DNA from: UBA10364 sp049611965 | Lineage (GTDB): Bacteria; Bacteroidota; Bacteroidia; Flavobacteriales; Schleiferiaceae | Assembly: GCA_049611965.1 (NCBI GenBank) | Contig: JBMZBC010000026.1 | Span: 1 to 23,515 of the forward strand | Length of the DNA: 23,515 nucleotides | Reading direction: 5' to 3' | In this document: positions 14,847-23,162 of the stretch, in pieces | How the letters are laid out: every line of letters starts with the position of its first letter | Numbering within the stretch: position 1 is the first letter of the stretch | Program-made: the position numbers and the translations under genes | Notes under the pieces: model-generated | What the model saw: the letters and a program-made list of their open reading frames with translations, nothing else | Database searches by the model: none | Told to the model about the DNA's origin: nothing

Positions 14847-16376
14847 GTGTTTTATTCACTAGTCAATAAAGTCTTACAATCTACACTGCGCAAATATGTG
14901 GAGGAATTGTTCGAGGTGATCGAGCAACCGCTCGAGCGTCAGGAGCATGTCCTTATGGACTCTATTAAAAAAGCCAAAGACACGCAATACGGCCAACTGC
15001 ATCACTTTGATAAAGTAAAGTCTGTTGAGGACTTCAAAGCACATGTACCCTTGAGCGACTATGCCGATCTCAAGCCTTTCATTAAAAAGATGCGTGAAGG
15101 GGCCAAGGATATTTTATGGCCGGGAAAGGTGGAATGGTACGCCAAAAGCAGCGGGACCTCGAGCGGTGTGTCGAAATATATTCCGGTTCCTAAAGAAAGC
15201 CTCGAAGGCACACACATGAACGGCGGAAGGATCGAGCTTGCCTTGTACTTCAACCACAATCCATCCTCAAAACTCTTTGAGGGTCTAGGTCTTCGTTTGG
15301 GCGGATCTACAGAGCTTGCTTCTCACGGAAAAAGCAACTCCGGGGATCTTAGTGCCATACTCATTCAAAATATGCCCATGTGGGCGGAATTCAGAAGTGC
15401 CCCGAGCAACGAGACGGCGTTGATGAGTAATTGGGAGGAGAAAATAGACGCCATCTTGGATGAAGTCATCAGCCAAAACATCACCTCTTTCTGGGGGGTG
15501 AGCAGTTGGTTTTTGGTGCTCTTCAACAAAGTCATCGAACGCACTGGCGCAGAAAATCTCCTTGAGGTCTGGCCAAATCTTGAATTATTCGCCCACGGCG
15601 GTGTGAATTTTGCCCCTTACGAGGATCAATTCCGAGCATTAATGCCAGGCAATCAGGTCACCTTCATGGAGAACTATAATGCCTCTGAAGGATTTTTTGC
15701 CGTACAAGACGATCCAAATTTTGACGGTTTATTATTGCTGACCTGCTGCGGTACTTTCTATGAGTTCATTCCTATGTCTGAGTTCAACGGCAAAAGCAGT
15801 ACCACCATTACCCTTGGTGAGGTAGCATTGGATACAGAATATGCCGTAGTAATCACCACCAACGGTGGTTTGTGGCGCTACATCTTAGGAGATACCGTTC
15901 GATTCGTTTCATTAAAGCCCTATCGTATTAAGGTGAGCGGCAGAACGGCCCACTTCATCAACGCCTTCGGCGAAGAGGTCATTGTTACTAATGCGGAAGA
16001 GGCCCTAGCTAAAGCATGTAGTACCCACCAATGTTCAGTGCGTGATTTTCATGCTGCACCTGTCTTTATGGAAGGAAAAGAAGGCGGTGCCCACCAATGG
16101 GTCGTAGAATTTGAAACAAGACCGCAAGACTTGGCTGCTTTTGCAGCAGAATTGGACCAAGAATTACAAGCGTTAAATTCAGATTATGCCGCAAAACGCA
16201 AAGGAAATATGCTCCTGCAACCGCTGCAACTTGTCGATGCAACTGATGGCCTTTTCCACCAGTGGCTAAAAAACAAGAACAAGCTCGGCGGTCAGAATAA
16301 AATTCCTCGGCTCAGCAATGAAAGAAAGCTGATTACAGAATTTCTTGAGCTGAATGAAGCACTTCGTAACGCTTAA
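14847..16376 (+). CDS. GH3-family acyl-adenylate-forming enzyme
   Basis: This 509-residue protein belongs to the bacterial branch of the GH3 (auxin-responsive promoter) family within the adenylate-forming superfamily. The ATP/AMP motifs are present: AKSSGTSSG (99-107), ENYNASEG (275-282) and LWRYILGDTVRF (342-353, D349). Plant GH3 enzymes adenylate a carboxylate such as a hormone and conjugate it to an amino acid; bacterial substrates are mostly unknown. The protein has no carrier or extra domain. The start is a GTG: an in-frame stop lies at 14826-14828 with no ATG after it, and the next ATG (residue 37) would delete the conserved N-terminal helix that leads into AKDTQYG. It overlaps the DUF3050 gene by 44 bp, tail to tail, and is divergent from DUF2797 over 64 bp. 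Confidence 0.92.
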   Translation: MFYSLVNKVLQSTLRKYVEELFEVIEQPLERQEHVLMDSIKKAKDTQYGQLHHFDKVKSVEDFKAHVPLSDYADLKPFIKKMREGAKDILWPGKVEWYAKSSGTSSGVSKYIPVPKESLEGTHMNGGRIELALYFNHNPSSKLFEGLGLRLGGSTELASHGKSNSGDLSAILIQNMPMWAEFRSAPSNETALMSNWEEKIDAILDEVISQNITSFWGVSSWFLVLFNKVIERTGAENLLEVWPNLELFAHGGVNFAPYEDQFRALMPGNQVTFMENYNASEGFFAVQDDPNFDGLLLLTCCGTFYEFIPMSEFNGKSSTTITLGEVALDTEYAVVITTNGGLWRYILGDTVRFVSLKPYRIKVSGRTAHFINAFGEEVIVTNAEEALAKACSTHQCSVRDFHAAPVFMEGKEGGAHQWVVEFETRPQDLAAFAAELDQELQALNSDYAAKRKGNMLLQPLQLVDATDGLFHQWLKNKNKLGGQNKIPRLSNERKLITEFLELNEALRNA

Positions 16377-17121
16377 TCACTGAAGTCCAGAGTTCAATTC
16401 TGTGGCGCAACGCCTTCTCCGAACTCACAGTAGCCTGGCTCCATGCCGATTCGTCTTCTGCACAAAGTTCTATGACCATTTGTTCTGCTAGCGCACCGTG
16501 TACATCGCCGTCTACTTCAATGTGACGTTCGAGGTAATAGGTGAACAATCCTAGTTCCGTTGGGAACTTCTCCTTGAGGTTGCGAACGATTTCAATAAAC
16601 ATATCCGGTATCAAATCCTCACGACCGAAAGTGAATACTGCAGCCATCTCTGAAGCAGAGCCTCTTTCAACAACTTCCAAGGTAGAGAGCACAAACTTTT
16701 TAGCGCCCTCTGGAGCATCGCTTTGACGCAAGGCCAATTTTGGATCGATGCCTTTTTTAAGATCTTCAATGAATGTCAGAATAGGCGTCGTGTTTGCTCC
16801 GGCTTCTGCCATTGCCTGAACATATAGTTCGAAATGACTTACGGCAGTACCGTTTTGGTCAATATCACTCTCCTCGCCAAAAACAATTTCATTGATCAAT
16901 CGACGTACTTCCGGATTTCCAGTAGGTACCCAATAGGTATCCACACAGGTCAACTGACGTTGAAGGCCTTTTAATAGGACCATAAAATCCCAAACTGCCC
17001 AAACATGGCTTTCCATGAAAACCCGTGCCTTTTCTAGGTTACTCACCCATGAAAAAGCTTCGTGATCAATAAGTTCTTGGCGGACGGTTTCGATGTGCGA
17101 TTTTACGTAGTCAATTTTCAT
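16333..17121 (-). CDS. DUF3050 protein, probable heme-oxygenase-fold metalloprotein
   Basis: This 262-residue, almost wholly helical, soluble protein fits DUF3050. Its His/acid pattern suggests the heme-oxygenase-like fold used by non-heme diiron oxidases and oxygenases: MESHVWAVWDF (H39), SHFELY (H96, E98), SASEMAAVFTFGRED (E158) and YLERHIEVDGDVHG (H200, D204, H208). In known members of that fold a final helix supplies His, Asp and His ligands. Here the spacing is i, i+4, i+8 rather than the i+7 recalled for SznF/CADD, so metal binding is inference. The frame is open to 17175, but the ATG at 17121 is preferred because a -7 box lies at 17156-17163, within the longer frame. Its 3' end overlaps the GH3 gene, and it is divergent from the deoxynucleoside kinase over 48 bp. 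Function unknown. Confidence 0.8.
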   Translation of the reverse strand: MKIDYVKSHIETVRQELIDHEAFSWVSNLEKARVFMESHVWAVWDFMVLLKGLQRQLTCVDTYWVPTGNPEVRRLINEIVFGEESDIDQNGTAVSHFELYVQAMAEAGANTTPILTFIEDLKKGIDPKLALRQSDAPEGAKKFVLSTLEVVERGSASEMAAVFTFGREDLIPDMFIEIVRNLKEKFPTELGLFTYYLERHIEVDGDVHGALAEQMVIELCAEDESAWSQATVSSEKALRHRIELWTSVIKRYEVLHSAQEIL

Positions 17122-17155
17122 CGTTCCTTGCTTCAGTTTTATTACTTTGCGAATA

Positions 17156-17163
17156 CAAAAATA
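17156..17163 (-). promoter_or_regulatory. Candidate -7 box for the DUF3050 gene
   Basis: TATTTTTG on the minus strand fully matches TAnnTTTG and is identical to the box proposed upstream of actA. A TTG lies 16 nt upstream, slightly closer than usual, inside the start of the kinase gene. The box ends 34 nt before the ATG, giving a normal short leader. Confidence 0.5.
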
Positions 17164-17169
17164 CAACCC

Positions 17170-17784
17170 ATGCACTTAGCAATCGCAGGAAATATTGGTT
17201 CTGGAAAAACAACGCTAACAGGTTTGTTAGCCAAGCATTACAAATACGAAGCACAGTACGAGGATGTAGACGACAATCCTTATTTGGACGATTTCTACGA
17301 AGAAATGCAGCGTTGGAGCTTTAACCTTCAGATCTATTTCCTTCGCTCACGCTTTGAGCAGGTAATGAAGGTTCACGAAGACGGTTTGGATGTCATTCAA
17401 GACAGAACCATTTATGAAGATGCCCACATTTTCGCGCCAAACTTGCATGCTATGGGATTAATGACAGCGCGCGATTACAACAGCTACAAAGGGTTGTTTG
17501 ACATCATGGAGAAGAACCTGCAAGCGCCGGATTTGCTTATTTACCTGCGCGCTTCTGTTCCTACCTTGGTTGACCATATTCAAAAGCGCGGTCGCGATTA
17601 CGAAAACAGCATTCGCATTGATTACCTGAGAAGATTAAATGAGCGCTATGAAGCTTGGATAAATACCTACGACAAAGGCAAGGTGTTAATCATTAATGTG
17701 GACAAGAACAATTTCCCGGAAAACCCTGAAGATCTAGGAGAAATCATCCAGCAGATTGACTCAGAGATGAACGGCCTGTTCTAA
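17170..17784 (+). CDS. Deoxynucleoside kinase (deoxyadenosine/deoxyguanosine kinase type)
   Basis: This 204-residue kinase phosphorylates deoxynucleosides taken up or released by DNA turnover, feeding dNTP salvage. The P-loop GNIGSGKT is at 7-14. QDRTIYED (77-84) corresponds to the DRS/ERS motif with catalytic and substrate-binding residues, and QKRGRDYE (138-145) is the Arg-rich lid over ATP. The length is that of bacterial dNK/dGK proteins; which base is preferred cannot be read reliably. The frame is open upstream to 17062, but the ATG at 17170 directly precedes the P-loop strand as in the family and is used. It overlaps kdtA by 24 bp at the 3' end and is divergent from the DUF3050 gene. 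Confidence 0.94.
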   Translation: MHLAIAGNIGSGKTTLTGLLAKHYKYEAQYEDVDDNPYLDDFYEEMQRWSFNLQIYFLRSRFEQVMKVHEDGLDVIQDRTIYEDAHIFAPNLHAMGLMTARDYNSYKGLFDIMEKNLQAPDLLIYLRASVPTLVDHIQKRGRDYENSIRIDYLRRLNERYEAWINTYDKGKVLIINVDKNNFPENPEDLGEIIQQIDSEMNGLF

Positions 17785-18966
17785 GACTTTCAAAATATTT
17801 TCAGAAGCCCCCTTTTGACTCAGCACCCATTGCTGAGCCTCATTGCCTTTTGCAATAAACTCATTAGTTCCGATGCGCTCAAGGTATTGACGGTATGATG
17901 ATTCATTTTGCGCCGGAATGAGATAGCCCAGTTCAACGAGTTCGTGATTCTCGGCAATCTTTTGCCAATTCGGCCCACTGGCAGCAATTTTCCCTAGAAC
18001 AGTAGCCTCAAGAACATTATGAGTTGCCTTCCCATACCCTCCACCTATAATGACTCCATCGGCCAAAGAGTAAAGACCAGAGAGGACACCAAATTCAGGG
18101 ATCATTAATAGTGAGGTCGCTTCGGGATCGTCGGTGATGGAATTCGCGGCATCATCTTTTTTAAACTGAGACAGAGCGTTTTTCATCGCCTCACCTTCAT
18201 CTATTTCGTGCGGTACAATCCATGTAGAGAAACCGCTTAAATCCAAACCATTCAACGCCTTGCAATCTTCAAGATGTGCGCTCCCAATAAGCAAAATGGG
18301 TTTGTGCTGCGCTTTCTTCCATGCTACAAACTTCTCGGTAGAACTCTTTCCCGCCAATGTGGCCGCATAATCATACTTTGGATTGCCTAGCACTTCGGAA
18401 TGTATGCCCGCCAAACTCATGTTGGCCGCATCCTGCTCTGAGACCACACCCCAAGTATGGATACCTTCTTTGTACACTTTTCGAATCAAGGGCAAAGATC
18501 TGCGCAGATACCAAGGTCTTTTAGTCGCACTCATAGCCATCACTACACCAGGTATGCCTCTCTTTCTCAAAGCACTTAAATGGTTTGGCCATATATCGTA
18601 ACGTACAAAAACGGCTAGTGACGGATTTGCATAATCCAGCCATTTTTTTACCTCTGAAGGGACATCTAAGGGCAGGTAATGCACCGTAGCCTTCGAATAA
18701 CTTTTACGTGGCTCATAGCCTGAAGGACTGAAAAAAGTCACTACCGCTTGCCAATCAGTATGTTTTTGAAGAAATAGCTCTAAAACTGGACGGCCCATTT
18801 CAAATTCGCCGAGTGATGCACAATGCATCCATATCACCTTACCAGAAAGTGGCGTGCGCTGTTTCCAACCATTGTCACTTTGGACTTGAGCCATCCAGCT
18901 GCCTGCTTTGGCAACGTTGCGCCAAAGACCGAAGACGATGTTTGAAAGAATAGGATAGACAATCAT
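17761..18966 (-). CDS. waaA: 3-deoxy-D-manno-octulosonic acid transferase (KdtA/WaaA)
   Basis: This 401-residue GT30 glycosyltransferase attaches Kdo to lipid A precursor on the cytoplasmic side of the inner membrane. An N-terminal membrane-anchor helix (about 1-17) precedes the acceptor domain. The catalytic base lies in HCASLGEFE (E54; the usual SVGE is SLGE here). The VRYDIWPNHL block (121-130) is diagnostic, and the C-terminal nucleotide-binding half has GGGYGKATHNVLEATVLGK. The frame is open to 19017, but the ATG at 18966 starts exactly at the anchor and overlaps the upstream gene's stop (TAATG). The gene ends by overlapping the deoxynucleoside kinase by 24 bp. Whether it adds one or two Kdo residues cannot be told from sequence. 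Confidence 0.95.
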   Translation of the reverse strand: MIVYPILSNIVFGLWRNVAKAGSWMAQVQSDNGWKQRTPLSGKVIWMHCASLGEFEMGRPVLELFLQKHTDWQAVVTFFSPSGYEPRKSYSKATVHYLPLDVPSEVKKWLDYANPSLAVFVRYDIWPNHLSALRKRGIPGVVMAMSATKRPWYLRRSLPLIRKVYKEGIHTWGVVSEQDAANMSLAGIHSEVLGNPKYDYAATLAGKSSTEKFVAWKKAQHKPILLIGSAHLEDCKALNGLDLSGFSTWIVPHEIDEGEAMKNALSQFKKDDAANSITDDPEATSLLMIPEFGVLSGLYSLADGVIIGGGYGKATHNVLEATVLGKIAASGPNWQKIAENHELVELGYLIPAQNESSYRQYLERIGTNEFIAKGNEAQQWVLSQKGASENILKVLEQAVHL

Positions 18967-19727
18967 TAATCCACAAGATAGAAACTCTCCTGCTTCGCGT
19001 ATACGGGTATAAACCAAGTGATCGAGCCTCCAATAAACGCATCAAACTTCATCTTGGTATCGCTCGCAGCGAGATCCACGTTATAGCCGCGAATATTTTG
19101 ACTAACACCCAGATTTACATGTAGATTGGCCGACCAGTTTACACGCTCGTCGTTATCCAAATGCAAGAAACGAAGCGAAGTATTTGAGTATATACCAATA
19201 TGAAGTCTATCGTACCCCTCAAGAAAAGGGCTTTGAAGTTGTGGCAATGTACCGCGCTGGTCTCGTAATCCAATTTTATGCTGGCCTAACCCTATTCCTT
19301 CCATGAGAACCCATCCAGAATTAGGGTTGTACTGAGGTTTAAAAAGCTTACCATATTGAAAGAGCAACTGCCCGCCGCTCAAACCGGCTTGGATGGTCGC
19401 AAACTCGCCATTTACGCCAAGAAAATTACCTTCATCGTCGGTAAGGTTCGAGAAAATAGAAGCAGGATCCTTTACTGAATTGCCATACAAAGCCTTAAAA
19501 GCGAATCCAGTAAAAATGCCGTCTTGATTCTTCTTTAAGTATTCAACCTCTGCCGAAGCAAAAGACCTGTAATTCTCTGACATATCCACCAAAGGCTGGT
19601 ACGCTCCAACAGATAATCCCCACAGTTGAACAGTACGGGTACTATCCTTTGTTGTTCTTTGGGCCTTGGCCGAAAAAAACAACATGGAAAAGACGAATAT
19701 TCCGATAAATCTGACGTTAATTCTCAT
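18966..19727 (-). CDS. Exported protein, predicted outer-membrane beta-barrel, function unknown
   Basis: This 253-residue protein begins with a signal peptide (MRINVRFIGIFVFSML..., AKA site before Q23). The mature part is rich in alternating hydrophobic/polar stretches and Gly (VQLWGLSVGAYQPL, IQAGLSGGQLLFQYGKLF, NWSANLHVNLGVSQ, FDAFIGGSITWFIP). These are typical of amphipathic strands of a small outer-membrane barrel. I do not recognise a named family. It is directly upstream of waaA with a TAATG overlap, so the two are co-expressed, and a link to LPS or outer-membrane biogenesis is possible (inference from context only). It is divergent from the ugd operon; the 91-bp gap contains no strong promoter match for either direction. 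Confidence 0.75.
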   Translation of the reverse strand: MRINVRFIGIFVFSMLFFSAKAQRTTKDSTRTVQLWGLSVGAYQPLVDMSENYRSFASAEVEYLKKNQDGIFTGFAFKALYGNSVKDPASIFSNLTDDEGNFLGVNGEFATIQAGLSGGQLLFQYGKLFKPQYNPNSGWVLMEGIGLGQHKIGLRDQRGTLPQLQSPFLEGYDRLHIGIYSNTSLRFLHLDNDERVNWSANLHVNLGVSQNIRGYNVDLAASDTKMKFDAFIGGSITWFIPVYAKQESFYLVD

Positions 19728-19818
19728 GTTCAGCGATAAGGCTGCAATTTACACTATAGACATCATCCTCAATAATGTATTTTAGCCTAACCAAAAGAAC
19801 GGTACAAACCTTTACAAT

Positions 19819-21156
19819 ATGAAGATTACAGTAATCGGCACTGGCTATGTAGGTTTAGTTACGGGCGCATGTCTTTCGGACGTGGGCATCGAGGTAACCT
19901 GTGTAGATATTGATCAGAAGAAGATTGACGGCCTAAAGAACGGCATCCTTCCGATCTATGAACCGGGCTTAAAAGAGATCGTTGAGCGCAACTATGCCAA
20001 GGGCCGGTTGAACTTTTCGACCGATCTAAGCGAAGCCATCCAAGGTTCAGCAGCTGCTTTTATTGCTGTGGGTACCCCTCCAGGGGAAGACGGTTCTGCA
20101 GATTTGAAGTACGTTCTTGCTGTGGCCGATCAGATCGGAAAGACCATGACCGATTACCTGGTGGTGATCACAAAATCGACAGTACCCGTAGGTACTGCTG
20201 AAAAGGTACGTGGCGCCGTAGTAAACGCTTTAAACCTGCGCGATGTAGATTTCGGTTTTGACGTGGCTTCGAACCCAGAGTTCTTGAAAGAAGGTGCAGC
20301 GATCGACGATTTCATGAAGCCCGACCGCATCGTGGTGGGTGTAGATAGCGACGACGCACAGAAAATTATGGACAAGCTCTACCGTCCGTTCACCTTGAAC
20401 GGCCACCCGGTAATCTTTATGGACATCCCTTCTGCGGAGATGACCAAATATGCAGCAAACGCCATGTTGGCGACGAAGATTTCCTTCATGAACGACATTG
20501 CCAACCTGTGTGAGAAGATGGGTGCCGATGTGAATTGGGTACGCAAAGGCATTGGTTCAGATCCAAGAATAGGCAACAAGTTCATCTACCCGGGTATTGG
20601 GTACGGCGGCTCTTGTTTCCCAAAAGACGTAAAAGCATTGGCTCGTACGGGCCGAGAAAACGGACACACCATGCGCATTCTCGAAGCTGTTGAGGCAGTA
20701 AACGACGATCAGAAGAGTGTGCTGTTCAATAAAATAAACGCCTACTTCGGCGGCGACCTTCAGGGCAAGACTGTTGCTTTTTGGGGACTTTCGTTTAAAC
20801 CGAATACGGACGACATGCGTGAAGCACCGTCTGTGGTATTGGCTAATCTATTGACTCAGGCAGGGGCACACGTTCGTGCCTACGACCCGGTAGCGATGGA
20901 AGAGGCCAAGCACGATTTGGGCAATACCATCACCTACTGCGAAAGCGATATGGATGCGGTTCAGGGTGCAGATGCTTTGGCACTAATCACCGAATGGACC
21001 GAGTTCCGCGTACCCAACTGGGAGAAAGTGGGCTCGGCTATGAAGACGCGTGTAGTCTTCGACGGTCGTAACCTCTACCGCAGCGCGATTGTGGCGGAAG
21101 CAGGTTTTGATTATTACGGAATAGGAATGGGCGAGAACATCGCTGAAAAAGCATAA
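19819..21156 (+). CDS. ugd: UDP-glucose 6-dehydrogenase
   Basis: This 445-residue enzyme oxidises UDP-glucose to UDP-glucuronate with two NAD+. The N-terminal Rossmann domain has GTGYVG (7-12). SNPEFLKEG (151-159) lines the substrate pocket, and K220 with N225 lie in the central helix. The catalytic thiohemiacetal Cys is C266 in YPGIGYGGSCFPKD. The C-terminal domain has FWGLSFKPNTDDMREAPS. The start is clear because the first strand begins at residue 2. It is the first gene of a four-gene operon (gaps of 3, 7 and 1 bp), and its product is the direct substrate of the next enzyme. Confidence 0.97.
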   Translation: MKITVIGTGYVGLVTGACLSDVGIEVTCVDIDQKKIDGLKNGILPIYEPGLKEIVERNYAKGRLNFSTDLSEAIQGSAAAFIAVGTPPGEDGSADLKYVLAVADQIGKTMTDYLVVITKSTVPVGTAEKVRGAVVNALNLRDVDFGFDVASNPEFLKEGAAIDDFMKPDRIVVGVDSDDAQKIMDKLYRPFTLNGHPVIFMDIPSAEMTKYAANAMLATKISFMNDIANLCEKMGADVNWVRKGIGSDPRIGNKFIYPGIGYGGSCFPKDVKALARTGRENGHTMRILEAVEAVNDDQKSVLFNKINAYFGGDLQGKTVAFWGLSFKPNTDDMREAPSVVLANLLTQAGAHVRAYDPVAMEEAKHDLGNTITYCESDMDAVQGADALALITEWTEFRVPNWEKVGSAMKTRVVFDGRNLYRSAIVAEAGFDYYGIGMGENIAEKA

Positions 21157-21159
21157 GCA

Positions 21160-22146
21160 ATGCCAAGAGTACTCATCACAGGAGCTGCAGGGTTTTTAGG
21201 ATCACACCTCTGTGACCGATTCATAGCCGAAGGCATGGATGTACTGGGCATGGACAACCTCATTACGGGGAACATGGAGAATCTGGAGCACCTAATGGGT
21301 AATCCAAAGTTCACCTTCTTCAACAACGACGTGAGCAACTTCGTGCACGTTCCTGGGGAATTGGACTACATCCTCCACTTTGCCTCACCGGCCTCTCCTA
21401 TTGATTACTTAAAGATTCCGATTCAGACATTGAAAGTGAGTTCCCTCGGGACACACAACCTTTTGGGATTGGCATTGAATAAAAAAGCGCGCATACTCGT
21501 GGCTTCTACCTCCGAGGTGTACGGTGACCCCTTGGTTCATCCACAAACTGAAGGGTATTGGGGCAATGTGAATCCAGTGGGACCACGTGGGGTATATGAT
21601 GAAGCAAAGCGCTTCATGGAAGCCATGACCATGGCCTATCACACCTACCACGGGCTAGAAACACGCATAGTGCGCATCTTCAACACCTACGGCCCTAGAA
21701 TGCGATTGAACGACGGCCGTGTATTGCCTGCATTCATAGGACAAGCATTGCGCGGTGAGGACCTTACCATCTTTGGCGACGGTTCTCAGACCCGCTCGTT
21801 CTGTTATGTAGACGACCTCATTGAAGGCATCTACCGTTTGCTCATGAGCGACCATGCCGAGCCGGTAAATATTGGCAACCCGCACGAGATTACCATTTCA
21901 GATTTTGCCGAGGAGATCATAGAACTTACTGGAACTGATCAAAAAGTCGTCTATAAAGAACTGCCTGTAAACGACCCTATGCAGCGCCAACCAGATATCA
22001 GCAAGGCTAAGTCCCTGCTTAGCTGGGAGCCAAAGGTGATGCGCGAAGAAGGATTGGAGAAAACCTACGCGTGGTTTAAGAGTTTACCGGAAGACCGACT
22101 GTACCGAAAAGAACACAGAGACTTCAAAGCCTACAAAAGAAAGTAA
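21160..22146 (+). CDS. UDP-glucuronate decarboxylase (UDP-xylose synthase)
   Basis: This 328-residue short-chain dehydrogenase/reductase makes UDP-xylose from UDP-glucuronate with bound NAD. Motifs are GAAGFLGSH (8-16), STSEVYGDP (117-124; E119 is the UXS-type acid) and catalytic Y146/K150 in YDEAK. The segment YWGNVNPVGPRGVYDEAKR is highly characteristic of UXS and distinguishes it from dTDP-glucose dehydratases. RIFNTYGPRMRLNDGRV also fits. No membrane anchor, so it is cytoplasmic. It lies 3 bp after ugd, placing consecutive pathway steps in tandem, and implies a xylose-containing or UDP-xylose-regulated surface glycan. Confidence 0.95.
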   Translation: MPRVLITGAAGFLGSHLCDRFIAEGMDVLGMDNLITGNMENLEHLMGNPKFTFFNNDVSNFVHVPGELDYILHFASPASPIDYLKIPIQTLKVSSLGTHNLLGLALNKKARILVASTSEVYGDPLVHPQTEGYWGNVNPVGPRGVYDEAKRFMEAMTMAYHTYHGLETRIVRIFNTYGPRMRLNDGRVLPAFIGQALRGEDLTIFGDGSQTRSFCYVDDLIEGIYRLLMSDHAEPVNIGNPHEITISDFAEEIIELTGTDQKVVYKELPVNDPMQRQPDISKAKSLLSWEPKVMREEGLEKTYAWFKSLPEDRLYRKEHRDFKAYKRK

Positions 22147-22153
22147 CCAAACC

Positions 22154-23161
22154 ATGAACCAAATCTTAATCACAGGCGGACTCGGCTACATAGGCTCACA
22201 CACTGTTGTTGAGCTTATCCAAGCCGGCTACGACCCCATTGTCATCGACAACCTCAGTGAGAGTCCTATCGAAGTAAAAGACCGCATTGAAAAAATCGTG
22301 GGTAGGGAAATCACCTTCCGACAAGTTGAACTCTGCGACCGCGATGCCGTAGATGCAGTTTTTGAAGAGTTCCCGGATATTTCAGGGGTCATTCACTTCG
22401 CTGCCTTTCTATTGGTTAATGAGAGCGTGGATAAGCCGCTGAAGTACTACCACAATAATTTGTTGAGTACAGTTAACCTGCTTCAAAGCATGGAGGCCCA
22501 CGGCATTCGCAACATTGTATTCTCGAGTTCTTGCACGGTGTATGGCACTCCAGAAAACCCACATGTAGATGAAAATGCGCCCGTACAACCTGCGGAAAGC
22601 CCGTACGGCAATACCAAAAAGATGGGTGAGGAAATCCTCCGAGACACCGCAGCGACCGGTACTGTAGATGTGTTGAGCTTGCGTTATTTTAACCCAATTG
22701 GTGCCCACCCTACCAGTATTATTGGCGAATTCCAAGACGGCGAACCGCACCACTTGGTACCCTATATCACCGAAACTGCCATTGGTAAGCGTAAAGAATT
22801 AAAAGTATTCGGGTCCGATTATGATACCCGCGACGGTTCTTGCATTCGAGATTACATACATGTGATTGATATAGCCAAGGCTCATATTTTGGCTGTTCAA
22901 CATTTGATCGATGGCAAGACCAAGGGATATGATGTGATCAATCTTGGGTCTGGAAACGGCTCGACGGTTTTGGAAATGATTCATGCTTTTGAAAGTGCTA
23001 CTGGAATTGCTATTCCATACAGCCTAGCGCCACGTCGTGCTGGTGATGTACCTGCGGTATACGCGAACATTGGTAAGGCACAGCGCGTTTTGAATTGGAC
23101 CCCAGAAAAAACATTGGAGGATATGCTACGCGATGCTTGGAATTTTGAACAGAGCTTGTAG
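22154..23161 (+). CDS. galE: UDP-glucose 4-epimerase
   Basis: This 335-residue enzyme interconverts UDP-glucose and UDP-galactose. Motifs are GGLGYIGSHT (8-17), SSSCTVYG (124-131) and catalytic Y151/K155 in YGNTK. RYFNPIGAHPTSIIGE and RDYIHVIDIAKAH fit GalE closely. Residue 84 onward reads AFLLVNESV, where most GalE proteins have A-x-K-A-V-G-E-S, a mild divergence in the substrate loop. Action on N-acetylated UDP-sugars is therefore not excluded. It follows the decarboxylase by 7 bp and precedes the terminal open frame by 1 bp, so all four share a transcript. UDP-glucose would feed both galE and ugd branches. Confidence 0.93.
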   Translation: MNQILITGGLGYIGSHTVVELIQAGYDPIVIDNLSESPIEVKDRIEKIVGREITFRQVELCDRDAVDAVFEEFPDISGVIHFAAFLLVNESVDKPLKYYHNNLLSTVNLLQSMEAHGIRNIVFSSSCTVYGTPENPHVDENAPVQPAESPYGNTKKMGEEILRDTAATGTVDVLSLRYFNPIGAHPTSIIGEFQDGEPHHLVPYITETAIGKRKELKVFGSDYDTRDGSCIRDYIHVIDIAKAHILAVQHLIDGKTKGYDVINLGSGNGSTVLEMIHAFESATGIAIPYSLAPRRAGDVPAVYANIGKAQRVLNWTPEKTLEDMLRDAWNFEQSL

Positions 23162-23162
23162 C

